A program made the position numbers and the translations under genes. Below the pieces are notes generated by a model that had not been told where the DNA came from, made no database searches, and worked only from the letters and a program-made list of their open reading frames with translations. DNA of 47,500 bases from Shewanella litorisediminis (GTDB lineage: Bacteria; Pseudomonadota; Gammaproteobacteria; Enterobacterales; Shewanellaceae). Positions 20,737 through 31,666 of this stretch are shown here, in pieces. How positions within the stretch are numbered: position 1 is the first letter of the stretch; each line of letters starts with the position of its first letter. The stretch spans positions 1-47,500 of the forward strand of contig NZ_CP069213.1 in the NCBI RefSeq assembly GCF_016834455.1, written 5' to 3'.

Positions 20737-20982
20737 TTAAAGGCCTTTTTTAATCAGGTATCGATAGGGCGTAACTGAGGTATCACTGGCGATTAGTGTG
20801 TGGTCCATAAACTCACAAAAGCTCGGAATGTCGCGAGTGGTTGCTGGATCATCCGCGATAATTAACAAGGTCTCGCCATCAGCCATATGCCGCACTGTTT
20901 TGCGCACCATCATTACAGGTTCTGGACAGCGCAGTCCCAGAGCATCGAGTTGCTTATCCGCTTCGGCAAAAATATTGGTCAT
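20737..20982 (-). CDS. tusA: Sulfur carrier protein TusA
   Basis: TusA accepts persulfide sulfur from IscS and passes it to TusBCD for 2-thiouridine formation on tRNA. The 81-residue product started at ATG 20982 is very close to E. coli TusA by eye. It has the active cysteine Cys19 in [14 protein letters not shown] and the conserved [13 protein letters not shown]. The open frame extends 18 codons further upstream, but that extension is not part of the family. It is a single gene, divergent from the chemoreceptor. The stop codon lies at the edge of a short T-rich stretch without a strong hairpin. Confidence 0.96.
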   Translation of the reverse strand: MTNIFAEADKQLDALGLRCPEPVMMVRKTVRHMADGETLLIIADDPATTRDIPSFCEFMDHTLIASDTSVTPYRYLIKKGL

Positions 20983-21311
20983 AGGAGTTCTTGAAAATAG
21001 AGCCAGAGTCATTGGGGCAAATTTTACTCCAGCCAAGGGGGCAACGCCAAGCCAACACTGAATTCTGCGGCACCGCGCAACATGGATGTTTCACGTGGAA
21101 CAGCTGACGTTGGTGGAAAAAGTCATTTCAACTTGTCGGACAGTGTTCATGATTTCACCGATTTGGCTCTTAAAGTGCTCAATCTAAACCCGTACGCAAT
21201 TCCATGAATAAGCTAATAACCATTAAATAGTTGCGGACTTTAGTTCGATTGCTAGTGTTCCCCGCCATATTCCACCAAGTTAACCAAATAGTTTGGAGCT
21301 GTGATAAGGCG
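20983..21311. other. Divergent intergenic region, tusA / chemoreceptor
   Basis: These 329 bases contain no gene that I can support. They hold the perfect parS site at 21087-21102 and must hold the promoters of tusA (minus) and the chemoreceptor (plus). A TTAAAGTG element near 21170 weakly recalls a flagellar sigma-28 -35 box, but the partner -10 is poor. Confidence 0.6.
21087..21102. other. parS: parS site 4 (perfect match)
   Basis: TGTTTCACGTGGAACA fits the parS consensus at every position. It is intergenic, between tusA and the chemoreceptor gene. Confidence 0.85.
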
Positions 21312-23294
21312 ATGTCATTTAAAAAGAGCATTTGGTATGGGCTGCTGTGCATCGGCTTATTGCCGCTGGTTATTGCAGGCATAGTATCGGAACAGCTAGC
21401 CGAGCGGGCCTTAAAAGCCCAGGTGTATAGCAAGTTGGAGGCTGTGAGACAGCTGAAGGAAAACCAGCTGACAGAATACTTTGCCGACAACAGAGCCGAT
21501 CTTAAGATGTTAGCCGCTGCCATGGTCGATATGGTGAGTTTCAGTGATGGTTCATCCCTTGGAAACATTACCCATGCACATGAGGACTATTTTACCCAAA
21601 TGGTGAAGGAGTATGGTTACTATGACGTGTTTGTCATTGCACCTAATGGTGACCTGGTTTACAGCCACGCCAAAGAGGCAGATTACGGTACTAATCTGGT
21701 TTCAGGTTCCTTCAAGGATACCAATCTGGCGGCTCTCTTTAGTACGGTATTAAAGACGCAAGAAATTGAAATGGTTGATTTTATGCCTTATTCCCCCAGT
21801 GGAGGGCAACCAGCAGCCTTTATTGGCATGCCTGTTATCCACCTTGGGCGTGTGATAGCTGTGGTTGCGCTGCAGCTCTCGATTGAACGCATCAATCAGC
21901 TAATGAGCCAAAGGGCGGGCATGGGACAGTCAGGTGAAAGCTATCTGGTCGGTAACGACTATCGTATGCGCTCGAACTCGTTTCTGGACCCAGCAAGACG
22001 CTCAGTTATCGCCAGTTTTGCTGGTTCGATAGAAGGAAATGGCGTTAATACCATGGCAACCCGAGCGGCGCTCAAGGGGCAGAGCGACATGGATGTGATT
22101 TCTGATTACCAGGGCAATTTGGTGCTGTCAGCGTATAAGCCATTCAGCCCCGATTTGGCCGGAAAAATTCGTTGGGCGCTGATTGTGGAAATCGATGAGG
22201 CAGAAGCGCTGGAATCTGTTGTGGCTATTAAAAATAGCCTGTGGATAGTTTTGGGGATTTCTGTGTTGGTAGTGATGGTTTTTGCACTGTTGATACAGAG
22301 GTCCGTTATACGCCCTTTAGGGGGGGAACCGACCGTCATGAAACAGATTTCAGAGCGTGTCGCCGGCGGGGATTTGGCAATCGATTTTGACCAGGCCGAA
22401 AAGACCGGTGTGTATCTCGCCATGGCAACCATGTCCAATAATTTGCGGGAGCTGGTATCGCGTATTATTGGGATCACAGAGCAGCTTTCTGCCGCATCAG
22501 AGCAAACCCGGGTCGCCAGTGAAGAAACCAATCAGAGCTTATTCCAGCAGCAAGCCAACATAGAGCGGGTTTCTGCGTCGATAAATGAAATGACGGCGAC
22601 AATTGCCGATGTGGCTCACAATGCGCGTCAGGTGGCAGACTCGACCCAGGCGGCTTATGGGTTGTCGCAAATTGCCGACCAGCAGGTGCGAAGCAACATA
22701 TTCACTATCAATGGTTTGGCGTCGGCGATTAGCGAAGCCACAGAGGTTATCCGCGGTGTTGAGGTGCAAAGTCTGGGGATAAGCAAGGTATTGGAGGTGA
22801 TCCGTGGCATTGCGGACCAAACCAATCTGCTGGCCCTCAACGCCGCCATTGAGGCGGCCCGTGCTGGTGAGCAGGGGCGTGGCTTTGCCGTTGTTGCGGA
22901 TGAGGTGCGCCAGCTTGCGCAAAAGACAGCGCAATCGACCCGCGATATCGAAGAGATGATTGCCTTGCTGCAGCAGGGCACCCAAAACGCCGTTGGGGTG
23001 ATGGGGGAAAGTACTGGGCACCTTCAGCAAACGGTAGACAGCGCCGAATGCACTGCCGAGGCGATTCGTAACACCCATATGGAAATTGAGTCTATAGCAG
23101 CCAATGCCGGGCAAATTGCTACAGCAGCTACCCAGCAAACACTGGCCGCAGAGGAAATCAGCCAAAGTCTTGCGGTGATAAGCGATGCCGGCGCTGTGAA
23201 TGCGGCCAGCTCGGAGCAGACGGCCGTTGCTTCCACTCAACTCAGTGAACTTGCCCTGGATTTAAAGAGCATAACTGGCCGCTTTAAAATCTGA
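21312..23294 (+). CDS. Methyl-accepting chemotaxis protein
   Basis: A 660-residue transmembrane chemoreceptor. The order is a first membrane helix (about 7-27), a large periplasmic sensor region likely of the Cache type (about 28-305), a second helix (about 309-331), a HAMP linker beginning near VIRPLGGEP, and a methyl-accepting signalling domain to the C-terminus. The conserved cytoplasmic hairpin around [21 protein letters not shown] starts at about residue 505. No C-terminal CheR-binding pentapeptide is seen. ATG 21312 is chosen because it begins the hydrophobic segment; an upstream TTG at 21231 in frame is unlikely. The ligand is unknown. Confidence 0.93.
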   Translation: MSFKKSIWYGLLCIGLLPLVIAGIVSEQLAERALKAQVYSKLEAVRQLKENQLTEYFADNRADLKMLAAAMVDMVSFSDGSSLGNITHAHEDYFTQMVKEYGYYDVFVIAPNGDLVYSHAKEADYGTNLVSGSFKDTNLAALFSTVLKTQEIEMVDFMPYSPSGGQPAAFIGMPVIHLGRVIAVVALQLSIERINQLMSQRAGMGQSGESYLVGNDYRMRSNSFLDPARRSVIASFAGSIEGNGVNTMATRAALKGQSDMDVISDYQGNLVLSAYKPFSPDLAGKIRWALIVEIDEAEALESVVAIKNSLWIVLGISVLVVMVFALLIQRSVIRPLGGEPTVMKQISERVAGGDLAIDFDQAEKTGVYLAMATMSNNLRELVSRIIGITEQLSAASEQTRVASEETNQSLFQQQANIERVSASINEMTATIADVAHNARQVADSTQAAYGLSQIADQQVRSNIFTINGLASAISEATEVIRGVEVQSLGISKVLEVIRGIADQTNLLALNAAIEAARAGEQGRGFAVVADEVRQLAQKTAQSTRDIEEMIALLQQGTQNAVGVMGESTGHLQQTVDSAECTAEAIRNTHMEIESIAANAGQIATAATQQTLAAEEISQSLAVISDAGAVNAASSEQTAVASTQLSELALDLKSITGRFKI

Positions 23295-23297
23295 CGC

Positions 23298-23313
23298 TGT
23301 TTCACGTGAAACA
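23298..23313. other. parS: parS site 5 (perfect match)
   Basis: TGTTTCACGTGAAACA is a perfect palindromic parS match starting four bases after the chemoreceptor stop. It immediately abuts the A tract of the downstream terminator. Confidence 0.85.
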
Positions 23314-23341
23314 AAAAGCCGACCCAGAGGTCGGCTTTTTT
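23313..23341. terminator. Terminator after the chemoreceptor gene
   Basis: AAAAAGCCGACC (23313-23324) pairs with GGTCGGCTTTTT (23329-23340) around a four-base loop and runs into further T. It is strong on the plus strand. Confidence 0.9.
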
Positions 23342-23461
23342 ATTGTCATCCCTAAACCACCGCCTAAGGCGGTGGTGATTGTTCCTTGAGGCTATAGCCT
23401 GAATAACGCCCATGCTAAAAGAGACCTTCTTATTCACCACAAGTAAGAGGTAACTAGAAGC

Positions 23462-23899
23462 ATGGGCGATTACAGAAGTTCATCACATGTTTACTGGCGT
23501 TGTAAATATCACACCGTTTGGACTCCGAAGTACCGTTTTAAAATGCTCAAAGGCAATCTTGGCAAGGAGCTGTATAGGTCTATTTATATCCTATGCAATA
23601 TGAAAGGTTGTGAGGTTTTGGAGCTGAATGTTCAGGTAGATCATGTGCATTTGGTGGTGATAATTCCACCGAAGCTTTCGATATCGACTCTGATGGGTGT
23701 ATTAAAAGGTAGAAGTGCGATTAGGTTATTCAATAAGTTTCCGCATGTACGTAAACGACTATGGGGCAACAAATTTTGGGCCCGTGGCTACTTTGTCGAT
23801 ACGGTTGGTGTAAATGAAGCCATCATAAGGCGTTATGTAAGACATCAAGACAAACAAGACTTAGAGCATGAGGCTCAGTTATCGTTGCAGATGGGTTAG
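23462..23899 (+). CDS. tnpA: IS200/IS605 family transposase TnpA
   Basis: A 145-residue single-strand transposase of the Y1 HUH class. The histidine pair is His61 and His63 in VDHVHLVV, and the likely nucleophilic tyrosine is Tyr125 in RRYVRHQ. Length and N-terminus (YWRCKYHTVW) fit the IS200 group. The gene looks intact. No accessory tnpB is present. It could alternatively be a domesticated REP-associated transposase, but only hairpins at its own ends are visible in this window. Confidence 0.93.
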   Translation: MGDYRSSSHVYWRCKYHTVWTPKYRFKMLKGNLGKELYRSIYILCNMKGCEVLELNVQVDHVHLVVIIPPKLSISTLMGVLKGRSAIRLFNKFPHVRKRLWGNKFWARGYFVDTVGVNEAIIRRYVRHQDKQDLEHEAQLSLQMG

Positions 23900-23935
23900 A
23901 AGATAGCGATAGCCCCTTCTAGGGGCGAATTAAAG

Positions 23936-23954
23936 CCGCCTTCTAAGAAGGCGG
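23936..23954 (-). terminator. Hairpin at the IS200 right end, possible fadA terminator
   Basis: The CCGCCTTC/GAAGGCGG stem of the insertion sequence lies about 30 bases past the fadA stop. On the minus strand it is followed by CTTTAATT, a weak T tract. It may end fadBA transcription, or only protect the element from read-through. Confidence 0.4.
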
Positions 23955-23982
23955 ATTCTTTACTTACTGGGTTTTGGCAGTG

Positions 23983-25161
<1,179 letters not shown>

Positions 25162-25165
25162 CTAA

Positions 25166-27316
25166 TCAGGCCTTTGGATAGTAGCTGCCATTGTTACTGG
25201 CAAGTTCGCGCATGGCGTCGGTCACCTGATACAGGCCGCCCAGATGGGCATATTTATCGGCAAGCGCCACGAAGTTGGCAACACCCAGCGTATCCAGATA
25301 GCGGAACACACCGCCACGGAATGGAGGGAAGCCAAGGCCATAGACCAGACCCATATCGGCTTCTGCAGGGCTGGCAACTATGCCTTCTTCAAGGCAGCGT
25401 ACCGTTTCGATGATCATGGGGATCATGGTGCGGGCGATGATTTCATCGGCATCAAAGCTCTTCAGCTCACCAAAAGCAGACTTGAGCAGGTCGTAGGAGT
25501 CTGCCACGACTTCTTTTTTCGGCTTGCCGCGCTTGTCGATGCTGTACTGGTAGAAGCCCTTACTGTTCTTCTGACCGAGACGACCGGCTTCGTACATCAC
25601 ATCGATAGCGTCTTTACCTGACTTGCCCATGCGGTCCGGGAATCCTTCGGCCATTACGGCCTGGGCGTGGTGACCCGTATCCAGACCCACCACATCCAGC
25701 AGGTAGGCAGGGCCCATTGGCCAGCCAAATTGCTTTTCCATCACTTTATCGATGGCTGCGAAGTCGCCACCTTCTGCCAGCAGACCATTGAAGCCGGCAA
25801 AATACGGGAAGAGCACACGGTTAACGAAGAAGCCTGGGCAGTCGTTTACCACAATAGGGGTCTTACCCATCTTGCTGGCATAAGCCACAACAGAAGCAAC
25901 GGTTTCTTCGCTGGTGTCTTTACCGCGAATGACCTCAACCAGCGGCATCTTATGTACCGGGTTAAAGAAGTGCATACCGCAGAAGCGAGCCGGATTTTTC
26001 AGGCTTTTCGCCAGTAAATCGATGGAGATGGTGGACGTGTTGGAGGCGATAATGGCATCGTCTGCCACCATGTTTTCGACCTCTGCCAGCACCATGGCCT
26101 TAACCTTGGGATTTTCCACCACGGCTTCCACCACCACGTTTACGTCTTTGATGGGGGCATAGTCCAGCGCCGGTGTGATGTTATTCAGCACCTTGGCCAT
26201 CTTGTCTGGGGTAGAGCGGCCTCGCTCAACCTGAGCGGACAACAGCTTGGCGGCCTCATTCAGACCCAGATCCAGCGCGGCCTGAGTGATGTCTTTCATG
26301 ACGATAGGGGTGCCCTTGCTGGCACTTTGGTAGGCGATACCGCCACCCATGATACCGGCGCCAAGCACCGCGGCTTGCTTGATATCCTTGGCCAGTTTGG
26401 CAGCCTTTTTGGCCTTGCCTTTTACCAGCTGATCGTTGAGGAAAATGCCGATGAGCGCAGTGGCAACGTCGGTTTTGGCCAGCTTGATAAAGGCATTGTG
26501 CTCTACTATCAAGGCCTCGGCACGGCTCATGCCGGCAGCTTGTTCAACCACAGACACGGCGGCCATGGGCGCAGGGTAGTGTTTGCCGGCAACGGCATAC
26601 ACCATACCTTTGGCGGTGGTGAAAGACATCATGGCTTCGAGCTTGGGCAGTGTCACTGGCGCCTGTTTGCGGGCGCGGCGAGCTTGCCAGTCGAGCTTAC
26701 CGGCGAGGGCGTCTTTGAGCATCTGAATGGCAGCAGCTTCCAGATTTTCCGGGGCGACTACCGCATCAATGGCACCCACTTTGAGCGCATCTTCAGGGCG
26801 CTGATCTTTACCTGTGGTGATCCACTCCAGTGCGTTGTCGGCACCAATCAGGCGTGGCAGGCGTACGGTACCGCCAAAACCGGGGATAAGACCGAGTTTG
26901 GTTTCTGGCAGGCCTATCTTGGCGCTGGTGTCGGCAACACGGAAATCGGTGGCCAGAATCGCTTCACAGCCGCCGCCCAGGGCGAAGCCCTTGATGGCCG
27001 ACACGGTTGGGAAAGGCAAGTCTTCCAGCTTGTTGAATACTACGTTGGCCTGGGCTATCCACTCCATCAATTTGGCGTCTTCTTCAGCGAAGAGGGCTAA
27101 AAACTCAGTGATATCGGCGCCAACAATAAAGGTGTCTTTCCCGGAGGTCAGTACAGCGGCCTTGGCATCAGAGTCTTTGAGAACATCGAGTGCGGCATTG
27201 AGGGAGGCGAGGGTTTCACGATCGAACTTGTTGACCGAGCCGGGAGCGTTGAAACACAGCCGGGCAATCTTGTCATCGGTCAGTTCGACCTGGATTGTAG
27301 GACTTTGGTAGATCAT
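25166..27316 (-). CDS. fadB: Fatty acid oxidation complex alpha subunit FadB
   Basis: A bifunctional enzyme with enoyl-CoA hydratase/isomerase and 3-hydroxyacyl-CoA dehydrogenase activities. The 716-residue product has an N-terminal crotonase domain with the catalytic glutamates Glu118 (GGGCEA) and Glu138 (GLPET). An NAD-binding domain with [13 protein letters not shown] follows, then a dehydrogenase domain with [15 protein letters not shown]. It is the first gene of the fadBA operon, divergent from pepQ, as in E. coli. The 280-base upstream region contains palindromes that may be operators for a fatty-acid-responsive repressor. Confidence 0.97.
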   Translation of the reverse strand: MIYQSPTIQVELTDDKIARLCFNAPGSVNKFDRETLASLNAALDVLKDSDAKAAVLTSGKDTFIVGADITEFLALFAEEDAKLMEWIAQANVVFNKLEDLPFPTVSAIKGFALGGGCEAILATDFRVADTSAKIGLPETKLGLIPGFGGTVRLPRLIGADNALEWITTGKDQRPEDALKVGAIDAVVAPENLEAAAIQMLKDALAGKLDWQARRARKQAPVTLPKLEAMMSFTTAKGMVYAVAGKHYPAPMAAVSVVEQAAGMSRAEALIVEHNAFIKLAKTDVATALIGIFLNDQLVKGKAKKAAKLAKDIKQAAVLGAGIMGGGIAYQSASKGTPIVMKDITQAALDLGLNEAAKLLSAQVERGRSTPDKMAKVLNNITPALDYAPIKDVNVVVEAVVENPKVKAMVLAEVENMVADDAIIASNTSTISIDLLAKSLKNPARFCGMHFFNPVHKMPLVEVIRGKDTSEETVASVVAYASKMGKTPIVVNDCPGFFVNRVLFPYFAGFNGLLAEGGDFAAIDKVMEKQFGWPMGPAYLLDVVGLDTGHHAQAVMAEGFPDRMGKSGKDAIDVMYEAGRLGQKNSKGFYQYSIDKRGKPKKEVVADSYDLLKSAFGELKSFDADEIIARTMIPMIIETVRCLEEGIVASPAEADMGLVYGLGFPPFRGGVFRYLDTLGVANFVALADKYAHLGGLYQVTDAMRELASNNGSYYPKA

Positions 27317-27373
27317 GTGCTTGCTTTCCTTTTGGTCAGGAATCCATCTGGCGACGGACTCTCCTTATCACAG

Positions 27374-27392
27374 CAAATGCGGCCATCATTTG
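27374..27392. repeat. Inverted repeat upstream of fadB
   Basis: CAAATG (27374-27379) and CATTTG (27387-27392) form a six-base inverted repeat with a seven-base spacer, about 60 bases before the fadB start. It could be an operator half-site pair. No regulator can be assigned. Confidence 0.3.
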
Positions 27393-27439
27393 ACCATTTG
27401 TTTGCCAGTGTGCGTCCAAAAAACAAAAATTACAACACC

Positions 27440-27462
27440 CAATTAAAACGATCGTTTAATTG
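27440..27462. promoter_or_regulatory. Palindrome in the fadB-pepQ divergent region, possible PsrA-type operator
   Basis: An almost symmetrical 23-base element has arms CAATTAAA (27440-27447) and TTTAATTG (27455-27462). Nested in it is the perfect palindrome AAACGATCGTTT (27446-27457). The AAAC-N4-GTTT core resembles sites described for PsrA/TetR-type fatty-acid regulators. It lies 124 bases before fadB and 135 bases before pepQ. Assignment to PsrA is inference. Confidence 0.45.
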
Positions 27463-27596
27463 TTTGGCGGCTAGGGCGCTTTTTGGCCTTTGTGATACAC
27501 TGCACAGCACACAGAATAGTTCGCCAAGACGGTGTTTGGGATGTGGTTTTTCAAAAATTCCGTCAGGTGTCGTACATCGCAGACAGGATAATTCAC

Positions 27597-28916
27597 ATGG
27601 AAAATTTGGCCCCGCTGTACGTCAATCACATCAATGAGCAAAACCGTCGGGTAGCCGATGTGCTGGCCCGCGAGCAACTCGAAGGTCTGGCCATTCACTC
27701 GGGTCAATACCACCGTCAGTTTTTGGATGACATCAACTATCCCTTCAAGGCCAATCCGCATTTCAAGGCCTGGCTGCCGGTGTTGGACAACCCCAATTGC
27801 TGGATATTAACCAATGGTCGCGACAAGCCAGTGCTGGTGTTTTATCGCCCGGTGGATTTCTGGCATAAGGTCAGCGATGTGCCCGAGAGTTTCTGGACCG
27901 AGCATTTCGAGATCAAGCTGCTGACCAAGGCGGAGAAGGTGGCGGATCTGCTGCCAAAAAACCTCGACGCCTGGGCTTACATTGGTGAGCATCTGGATGT
28001 TGCCGATGTACTCGGTTTCAGGAACCGCAACCCCGATGGGGTGATGAACTACTTCCATTGGCACAGAAGCTTCAAGACCGACTATGAGCTGGCATGTATG
28101 CGCGAGGCCAACCGCATCGCTGTGATAGGCCATCACGCTGCCCGAGAAGCCTTCTACAAGGGCGCCAGCGAGTTTGAAATACAGCAGCAGTATCTGTCGG
28201 CAATCGGCCAGGGGGAAAACGACGTGCCTTACGGTAACATCATTGCCCTTAACCAAAATGCCACCATCTTGCATTACACGGCGTTGGAACACGGGGCTCC
28301 GGCCACAAGGCATTCGTTTTTAATCGACGCCGGCGCCTCTTTTAATGGCTATGCTGCAGACATTACCCGTACCTATGCATTTGAAAAGAATGTGTTTGAT
28401 GATCTAATCAAGGCCATGGATAAAATGCAGCGAGAGCTGGTCGATATGATTCGCCCCGGTGTGCGTTTTACCGAGCTGCATCTGGCGACTCATCACAAGC
28501 TGGCGCAACTGCTGCTGGAGTTTGATGTTGCCAGAGGCGATGCCAGCGACCTGGTGGAGCAGGGGGTAACCAGTGTGTTCTTCCCCCATGGGCTTGGGCA
28601 TATGCTGGGGCTTCAGGTGCACGATGTGGCGGGATTTGCCCATGATGAGCGTGGCACCCATTTGGCTGCGCCTGAGCGTCATCCTTTCCTGCGTTGTACC
28701 CGTATCCTCGCGCCCCGCCATGTGCTGACCATCGAACCCGGATTTTACATCATCGACAGTTTGCTGGCCGACCTTAAAGCCGATGGCCGCGCTGACGCTG
28801 TGAATTGGGACATGGTGAATACCCTGCGCCCCTTTGGTGGCATTCGCATCGAAGACAACGTGATAGTGCATCAGGAACGCAATGAGAATATGACCCGGGA
28901 TCTGGGGCTTAACTGA
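27597..28916 (+). CDS. pepQ: Xaa-Pro dipeptidase PepQ
   Basis: PepQ hydrolyses dipeptides with C-terminal proline, using two divalent metals in a pita-bread fold. The product is 439 residues from ATG 27597, with AGGA eight bases upstream. The metal ligands appear in order: two Asp in [19 protein letters not shown], His in PHGLGHMLG, Glu in TIEPGFY and Glu in GIRIEDN. The frame is open back to 27483, but that extension is not family-like. It is probably cotranscribed with the IMPACT-family gene two bases downstream, and trkH follows as in E. coli. Confidence 0.96.
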   Translation: MENLAPLYVNHINEQNRRVADVLAREQLEGLAIHSGQYHRQFLDDINYPFKANPHFKAWLPVLDNPNCWILTNGRDKPVLVFYRPVDFWHKVSDVPESFWTEHFEIKLLTKAEKVADLLPKNLDAWAYIGEHLDVADVLGFRNRNPDGVMNYFHWHRSFKTDYELACMREANRIAVIGHHAAREAFYKGASEFEIQQQYLSAIGQGENDVPYGNIIALNQNATILHYTALEHGAPATRHSFLIDAGASFNGYAADITRTYAFEKNVFDDLIKAMDKMQRELVDMIRPGVRFTELHLATHHKLAQLLLEFDVARGDASDLVEQGVTSVFFPHGLGHMLGLQVHDVAGFAHDERGTHLAAPERHPFLRCTRILAPRHVLTIEPGFYIIDSLLADLKADGRADAVNWDMVNTLRPFGGIRIEDNVIVHQERNENMTRDLGLN

Positions 28917-28918
28917 TA

Positions 28919-29539
28919 GTGGTCGAGAAGTACCCCATTCCTGCCGGTGAGCAGGTGTTTGAAGAAGAAATCAAGGCCAGCCGGTTTATCACTCTGCTGG
29001 GGCATTGCGGCTCTGAATCAGAGTTGAAGTCAGCACTTACTGACGTCAAAGCCCGCTACCCTGGTGCGAGTCACTATTGCTGGGCCTATATTGCCGCCGC
29101 GCCGGATAACAGCATTGCCATAGGTGCAAGTGACGATGGCGAGCCCGCCGGCAGTGCCGGCAGGCCCATGTTGGCCACCCTGCAAGGTTCAGGACTGGGC
29201 GAGGTGATGGCCATAGTCGTACGTTACTACGGTGGTACCAAGCTGGGTGTGGGCGGTTTGGTTCGTGCTTATACCTCCGGTATCAAAAAGGCGTTGCCCA
29301 ACCTGGAAACCCGCTTAAAGGAGCTTAAGTATCCCTCGTCACTCAGCTGTGATTATGCCCAGCTCGCAGACATTGAATACCTGCTCGGCAAGCATGGGGC
29401 AGATATTGGCAGTCGGGATTTCTCCGGCGCTGTGTGCCTTGAGTTTGTTTTGGCAAAAGACAAGCTGACGCCCCTCAATCAGGATCTGGCGACCTTAAGT
29501 GCCGGGCAAATTCAGGTGGCATTTACCAAAACCGAATAG
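28919..29539 (+). CDS. yigZ: YigZ, IMPACT/UPF0029 family protein
   Basis: A 206-residue protein of the YigZ/IMPACT family. The N-terminal domain has the typical SDDGEPAGSAGRPML and VRYYGGTKLGVGGLVRAY segments, followed by a smaller C-terminal domain. Eukaryotic IMPACT regulates translation through Gcn1; the bacterial role is not settled. The start is GTG, two bases after the pepQ stop, indicating coupling. The pepQ-yigZ-trkH-hemG order is shared with E. coli. Confidence 0.92.
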   Translation: MVEKYPIPAGEQVFEEEIKASRFITLLGHCGSESELKSALTDVKARYPGASHYCWAYIAAAPDNSIAIGASDDGEPAGSAGRPMLATLQGSGLGEVMAIVVRYYGGTKLGVGGLVRAYTSGIKKALPNLETRLKELKYPSSLSCDYAQLADIEYLLGKHGADIGSRDFSGAVCLEFVLAKDKLTPLNQDLATLSAGQIQVAFTKTE

Positions 29540-29664
29540 AATATCTGCACCGAACGCGGCAATATTTTGATGACCGTGAATGAGTGCCAGTTAAGGGGAA
29601 TTGTGCGACAATCCCTCAATTATCCAAAAAGCGCCCGGCATCAAGGGAATACCAGAACCGTTCC

Positions 29665-31122
29665 ATGCAATACAGAACAATAATAAGGATTACCGGCCTG
29701 TTGATGGGGCTGTTTTCCATCACCATGTTGCCACCCGCGCTGGTCGCTATCTATTACAAAGATGGCGGCGGTACCGCATTTATTCAGGCCTTTGTGGTGA
29801 GTCTGCTCTTGGGATTTATCTTTTGGTATCCCAATCGCAAGCATAAGTCGGAGCTGCGAACCCGCGAAGGCTTCCTGATTGTGGTGCTGTTCTGGACGGT
29901 ACTGGGGTCTATAGGTGCTCTGCCATTTATCTTCTCATCTACGCCGGATTTAAGTTGGACCGATTCTTTCTTTGAGTCGTTTTCCGCGCTTACCACCACA
30001 GGGGCGACAGTGATAGTGGGGCTGGATAGCCTGCCAAAGGCGATTCTGTTCTACAGGCACCTGCTGCAGTGGCTGGGTGGTATGGGGATCATCGTGCTCG
30101 CTGTGGCCATTTTACCCGTGCTCGGTATCGGTGGCATGCAGCTATACCGCGCCGAAATTCCCGGTCCGGTAAAAGACAGCAAGATGACGCCACGCATCGC
30201 GGAAACAGCCAAGGCGCTCTGGTACATTTATCTGCTGCTGACCGTAGCCTGCGCCACCGCGTACTGGGCAGCCGGTATGTCGGTATTTGATGCAATTTGC
30301 CACTCGTTTTCCACCATTGCCATCGGTGGCTTCTCCACCCACGATGCGAGTATGGGGTATTTCGATAGCCCGGCCATCAATATGATTTGCGTCGTGTTTT
30401 TGATTATCGCTGCGGTCAATTTCAGTGTGCATTTTGCTGCCATGAGCCGCAGGGGCATTAACCTCAGGGTGTATTTCCGTGACACCGAATTCAAGATTTT
30501 GGTGGCGATTCAGCTGCTGCTGACCGCCATTTGTTTTGCAACCCTTTACCATTCGGGTATTTACGATTCCCCTGAAGAGACTTTCGATTACGCGCTGTTT
30601 CAGGCGGTTTCCATTTCTACCACGGCAGGTTTCGGCACAGAGAGCTTCCACCTTTGGCCGCTGTTTTTACCCATGCTGCTGATTTTCTCGAGCTTTATTG
30701 GTGGCTGTGGTGGCTCCACTGCCGGTGGTATCAAGGTGATACGGGTGGTGCTGCTGTTACTGCAAGGCAGCCGGGAGCTGAAACGTCTTGTTCACCCCAG
30801 AGCCATGTTCTCCATCCGTATTGGCAAAACCGCGCTGCCGGACCGGGTCGTGGATGCGGTGTGGGGTTTCTTCTCTGCATATGCGCTGGTGTTCGTTATC
30901 TGTATGCTCATTTTGATGGCCATGGGGCTGGATGATATTACCGCCTTCAGTGCCACGGCTGCGTGCCTGAATAACCTGGGCCCCGGGCTTGGCGAGGTGG
31001 CCAGCAACTATGCCAGCATAGGCGATGGTGCCAAATGGGTGCTGGTGGTAGCCATGCTGTTTGGCCGATTGGAAATCTTTACCCTGCTGGTGCTCTTTAC
31101 CCCCACATTCTGGAGAACCTGA
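29665..31122 (+). CDS. trkH: Trk system potassium uptake protein TrkH (copy 1)
   Basis: TrkH is the membrane pore of the Trk potassium uptake system, working with cytoplasmic TrkA. The 485-residue protein started at ATG 29665 (MQYRTIIRITGLL) is highly hydrophobic. It shows the four pore-loop segments of the SKT fold: TTTGATV, TIAIGGFST, STTAGFGTE and NNLGPGLGE. The frame extends 27 codons further upstream without family similarity. It ends with a one-base overlap (TGATG) into hemG. A second trkH lies 1.6 kb away on the other strand. Confidence 0.95.
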   Translation: MQYRTIIRITGLLMGLFSITMLPPALVAIYYKDGGGTAFIQAFVVSLLLGFIFWYPNRKHKSELRTREGFLIVVLFWTVLGSIGALPFIFSSTPDLSWTDSFFESFSALTTTGATVIVGLDSLPKAILFYRHLLQWLGGMGIIVLAVAILPVLGIGGMQLYRAEIPGPVKDSKMTPRIAETAKALWYIYLLLTVACATAYWAAGMSVFDAICHSFSTIAIGGFSTHDASMGYFDSPAINMICVVFLIIAAVNFSVHFAAMSRRGINLRVYFRDTEFKILVAIQLLLTAICFATLYHSGIYDSPEETFDYALFQAVSISTTAGFGTESFHLWPLFLPMLLIFSSFIGGCGGSTAGGIKVIRVVLLLLQGSRELKRLVHPRAMFSIRIGKTALPDRVVDAVWGFFSAYALVFVICMLILMAMGLDDITAFSATAACLNNLGPGLGEVASNYASIGDGAKWVLVVAMLFGRLEIFTLLVLFTPTFWRT

Positions 31123-31655
31123 TGACCCATACCCTGATCCTCTATTCCACCGTGGATGGCCAGACCCGCAAGATTTGTGAGCGTATCAAGACACGTTGTG
31201 AGGCGGCTGGCGAGCAGGTCACCCTGGCTGATATCGCCGGGGCTGAGGCACTGCTTGCAACAGCGGATAAGGTATTGGTGGGGGCAAGCATACGTTATGG
31301 TAAACACAGGCCGGCACTGTTTGAGTTTGCTGCCAAACACGCTGCCTTGCTGGGTAATAAGATTAACGGGTTTTTTACCGTGAATGTGGTGGCTCGCAAG
31401 AGTGAAAAAAATACCCCGCAGACCAACCCTTATATGCAAAAGTTTTTGCGGCTGTCCGCGTGGCAACCACAGCAGCTGGGTGTGTTTGCCGGTAAGATAG
31501 ATTATCCCCGCTACGGCTTGTTTGACCGTACCATGATCCGTTTCATCATGTGGATCACCAAGGGCCCCACAGATATCAAGGGCACCTTCGAGTTTACTGA
31601 CTGGGACAAGGTGGACAGCTTTGCCGATGCGTTTGCCGCCCGCAAAGCACCTTAA
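31122..31655 (+). CDS. hemG: Menaquinone-dependent protoporphyrinogen IX dehydrogenase HemG (copy 1)
   Basis: HemG is a flavodoxin-like enzyme that oxidises protoporphyrinogen IX to protoporphyrin IX, passing electrons to the quinone pool. The 177-residue product has the FMN-binding N-terminus LILYSTVDGQT, the GASIRYG motif and the HemG-specific long insert NVVARKSEKNTPQTNPY. The start ATG overlaps the trkH stop by one base, with TGGAG upstream. Of the two hemG-like genes here, this one keeps the classical motifs and E. coli-like neighbours. Confidence 0.94.
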   Translation: MTHTLILYSTVDGQTRKICERIKTRCEAAGEQVTLADIAGAEALLATADKVLVGASIRYGKHRPALFEFAAKHAALLGNKINGFFTVNVVARKSEKNTPQTNPYMQKFLRLSAWQPQQLGVFAGKIDYPRYGLFDRTMIRFIMWITKGPTDIKGTFEFTDWDKVDSFADAFAARKAP

Positions 31656-31666
31656 GCCAAAGCGCC

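Larger units (their letters stand above)
23351..23960 (+). mobile_element. IS200-type insertion sequence
   Basis: A compact element of about 0.6 kb with a single transposase gene and subterminal hairpins instead of terminal inverted repeats, as expected for the IS200/IS605 family. The left hairpin pairs ACCACCGCC (23356-23364) with GGCGGTGGT (23368-23376), and the palindrome AGGCTATAGCCT follows at 23389-23400. On the right are a GCCCC/GGGGC hairpin (23912-23926) and CCGCCTTC/GAAGGCGG (23936-23954). It lies between convergent genes and interrupts nothing. Exact ends cannot be fixed without an empty site. Confidence 0.8.

Noticed and set aside
21165..21230. Flagellar sigma-28 promoter before the chemoreceptor
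   Set aside because: TTAAAGTG resembles a -35, but no acceptable GCCGATAA-type -10 is found at the proper distance.
27496..27501. TACACT as the -10 of pepQ
   Set aside because: No convincing -35 lies at a 16-18 base distance, so the promoter cannot be placed.
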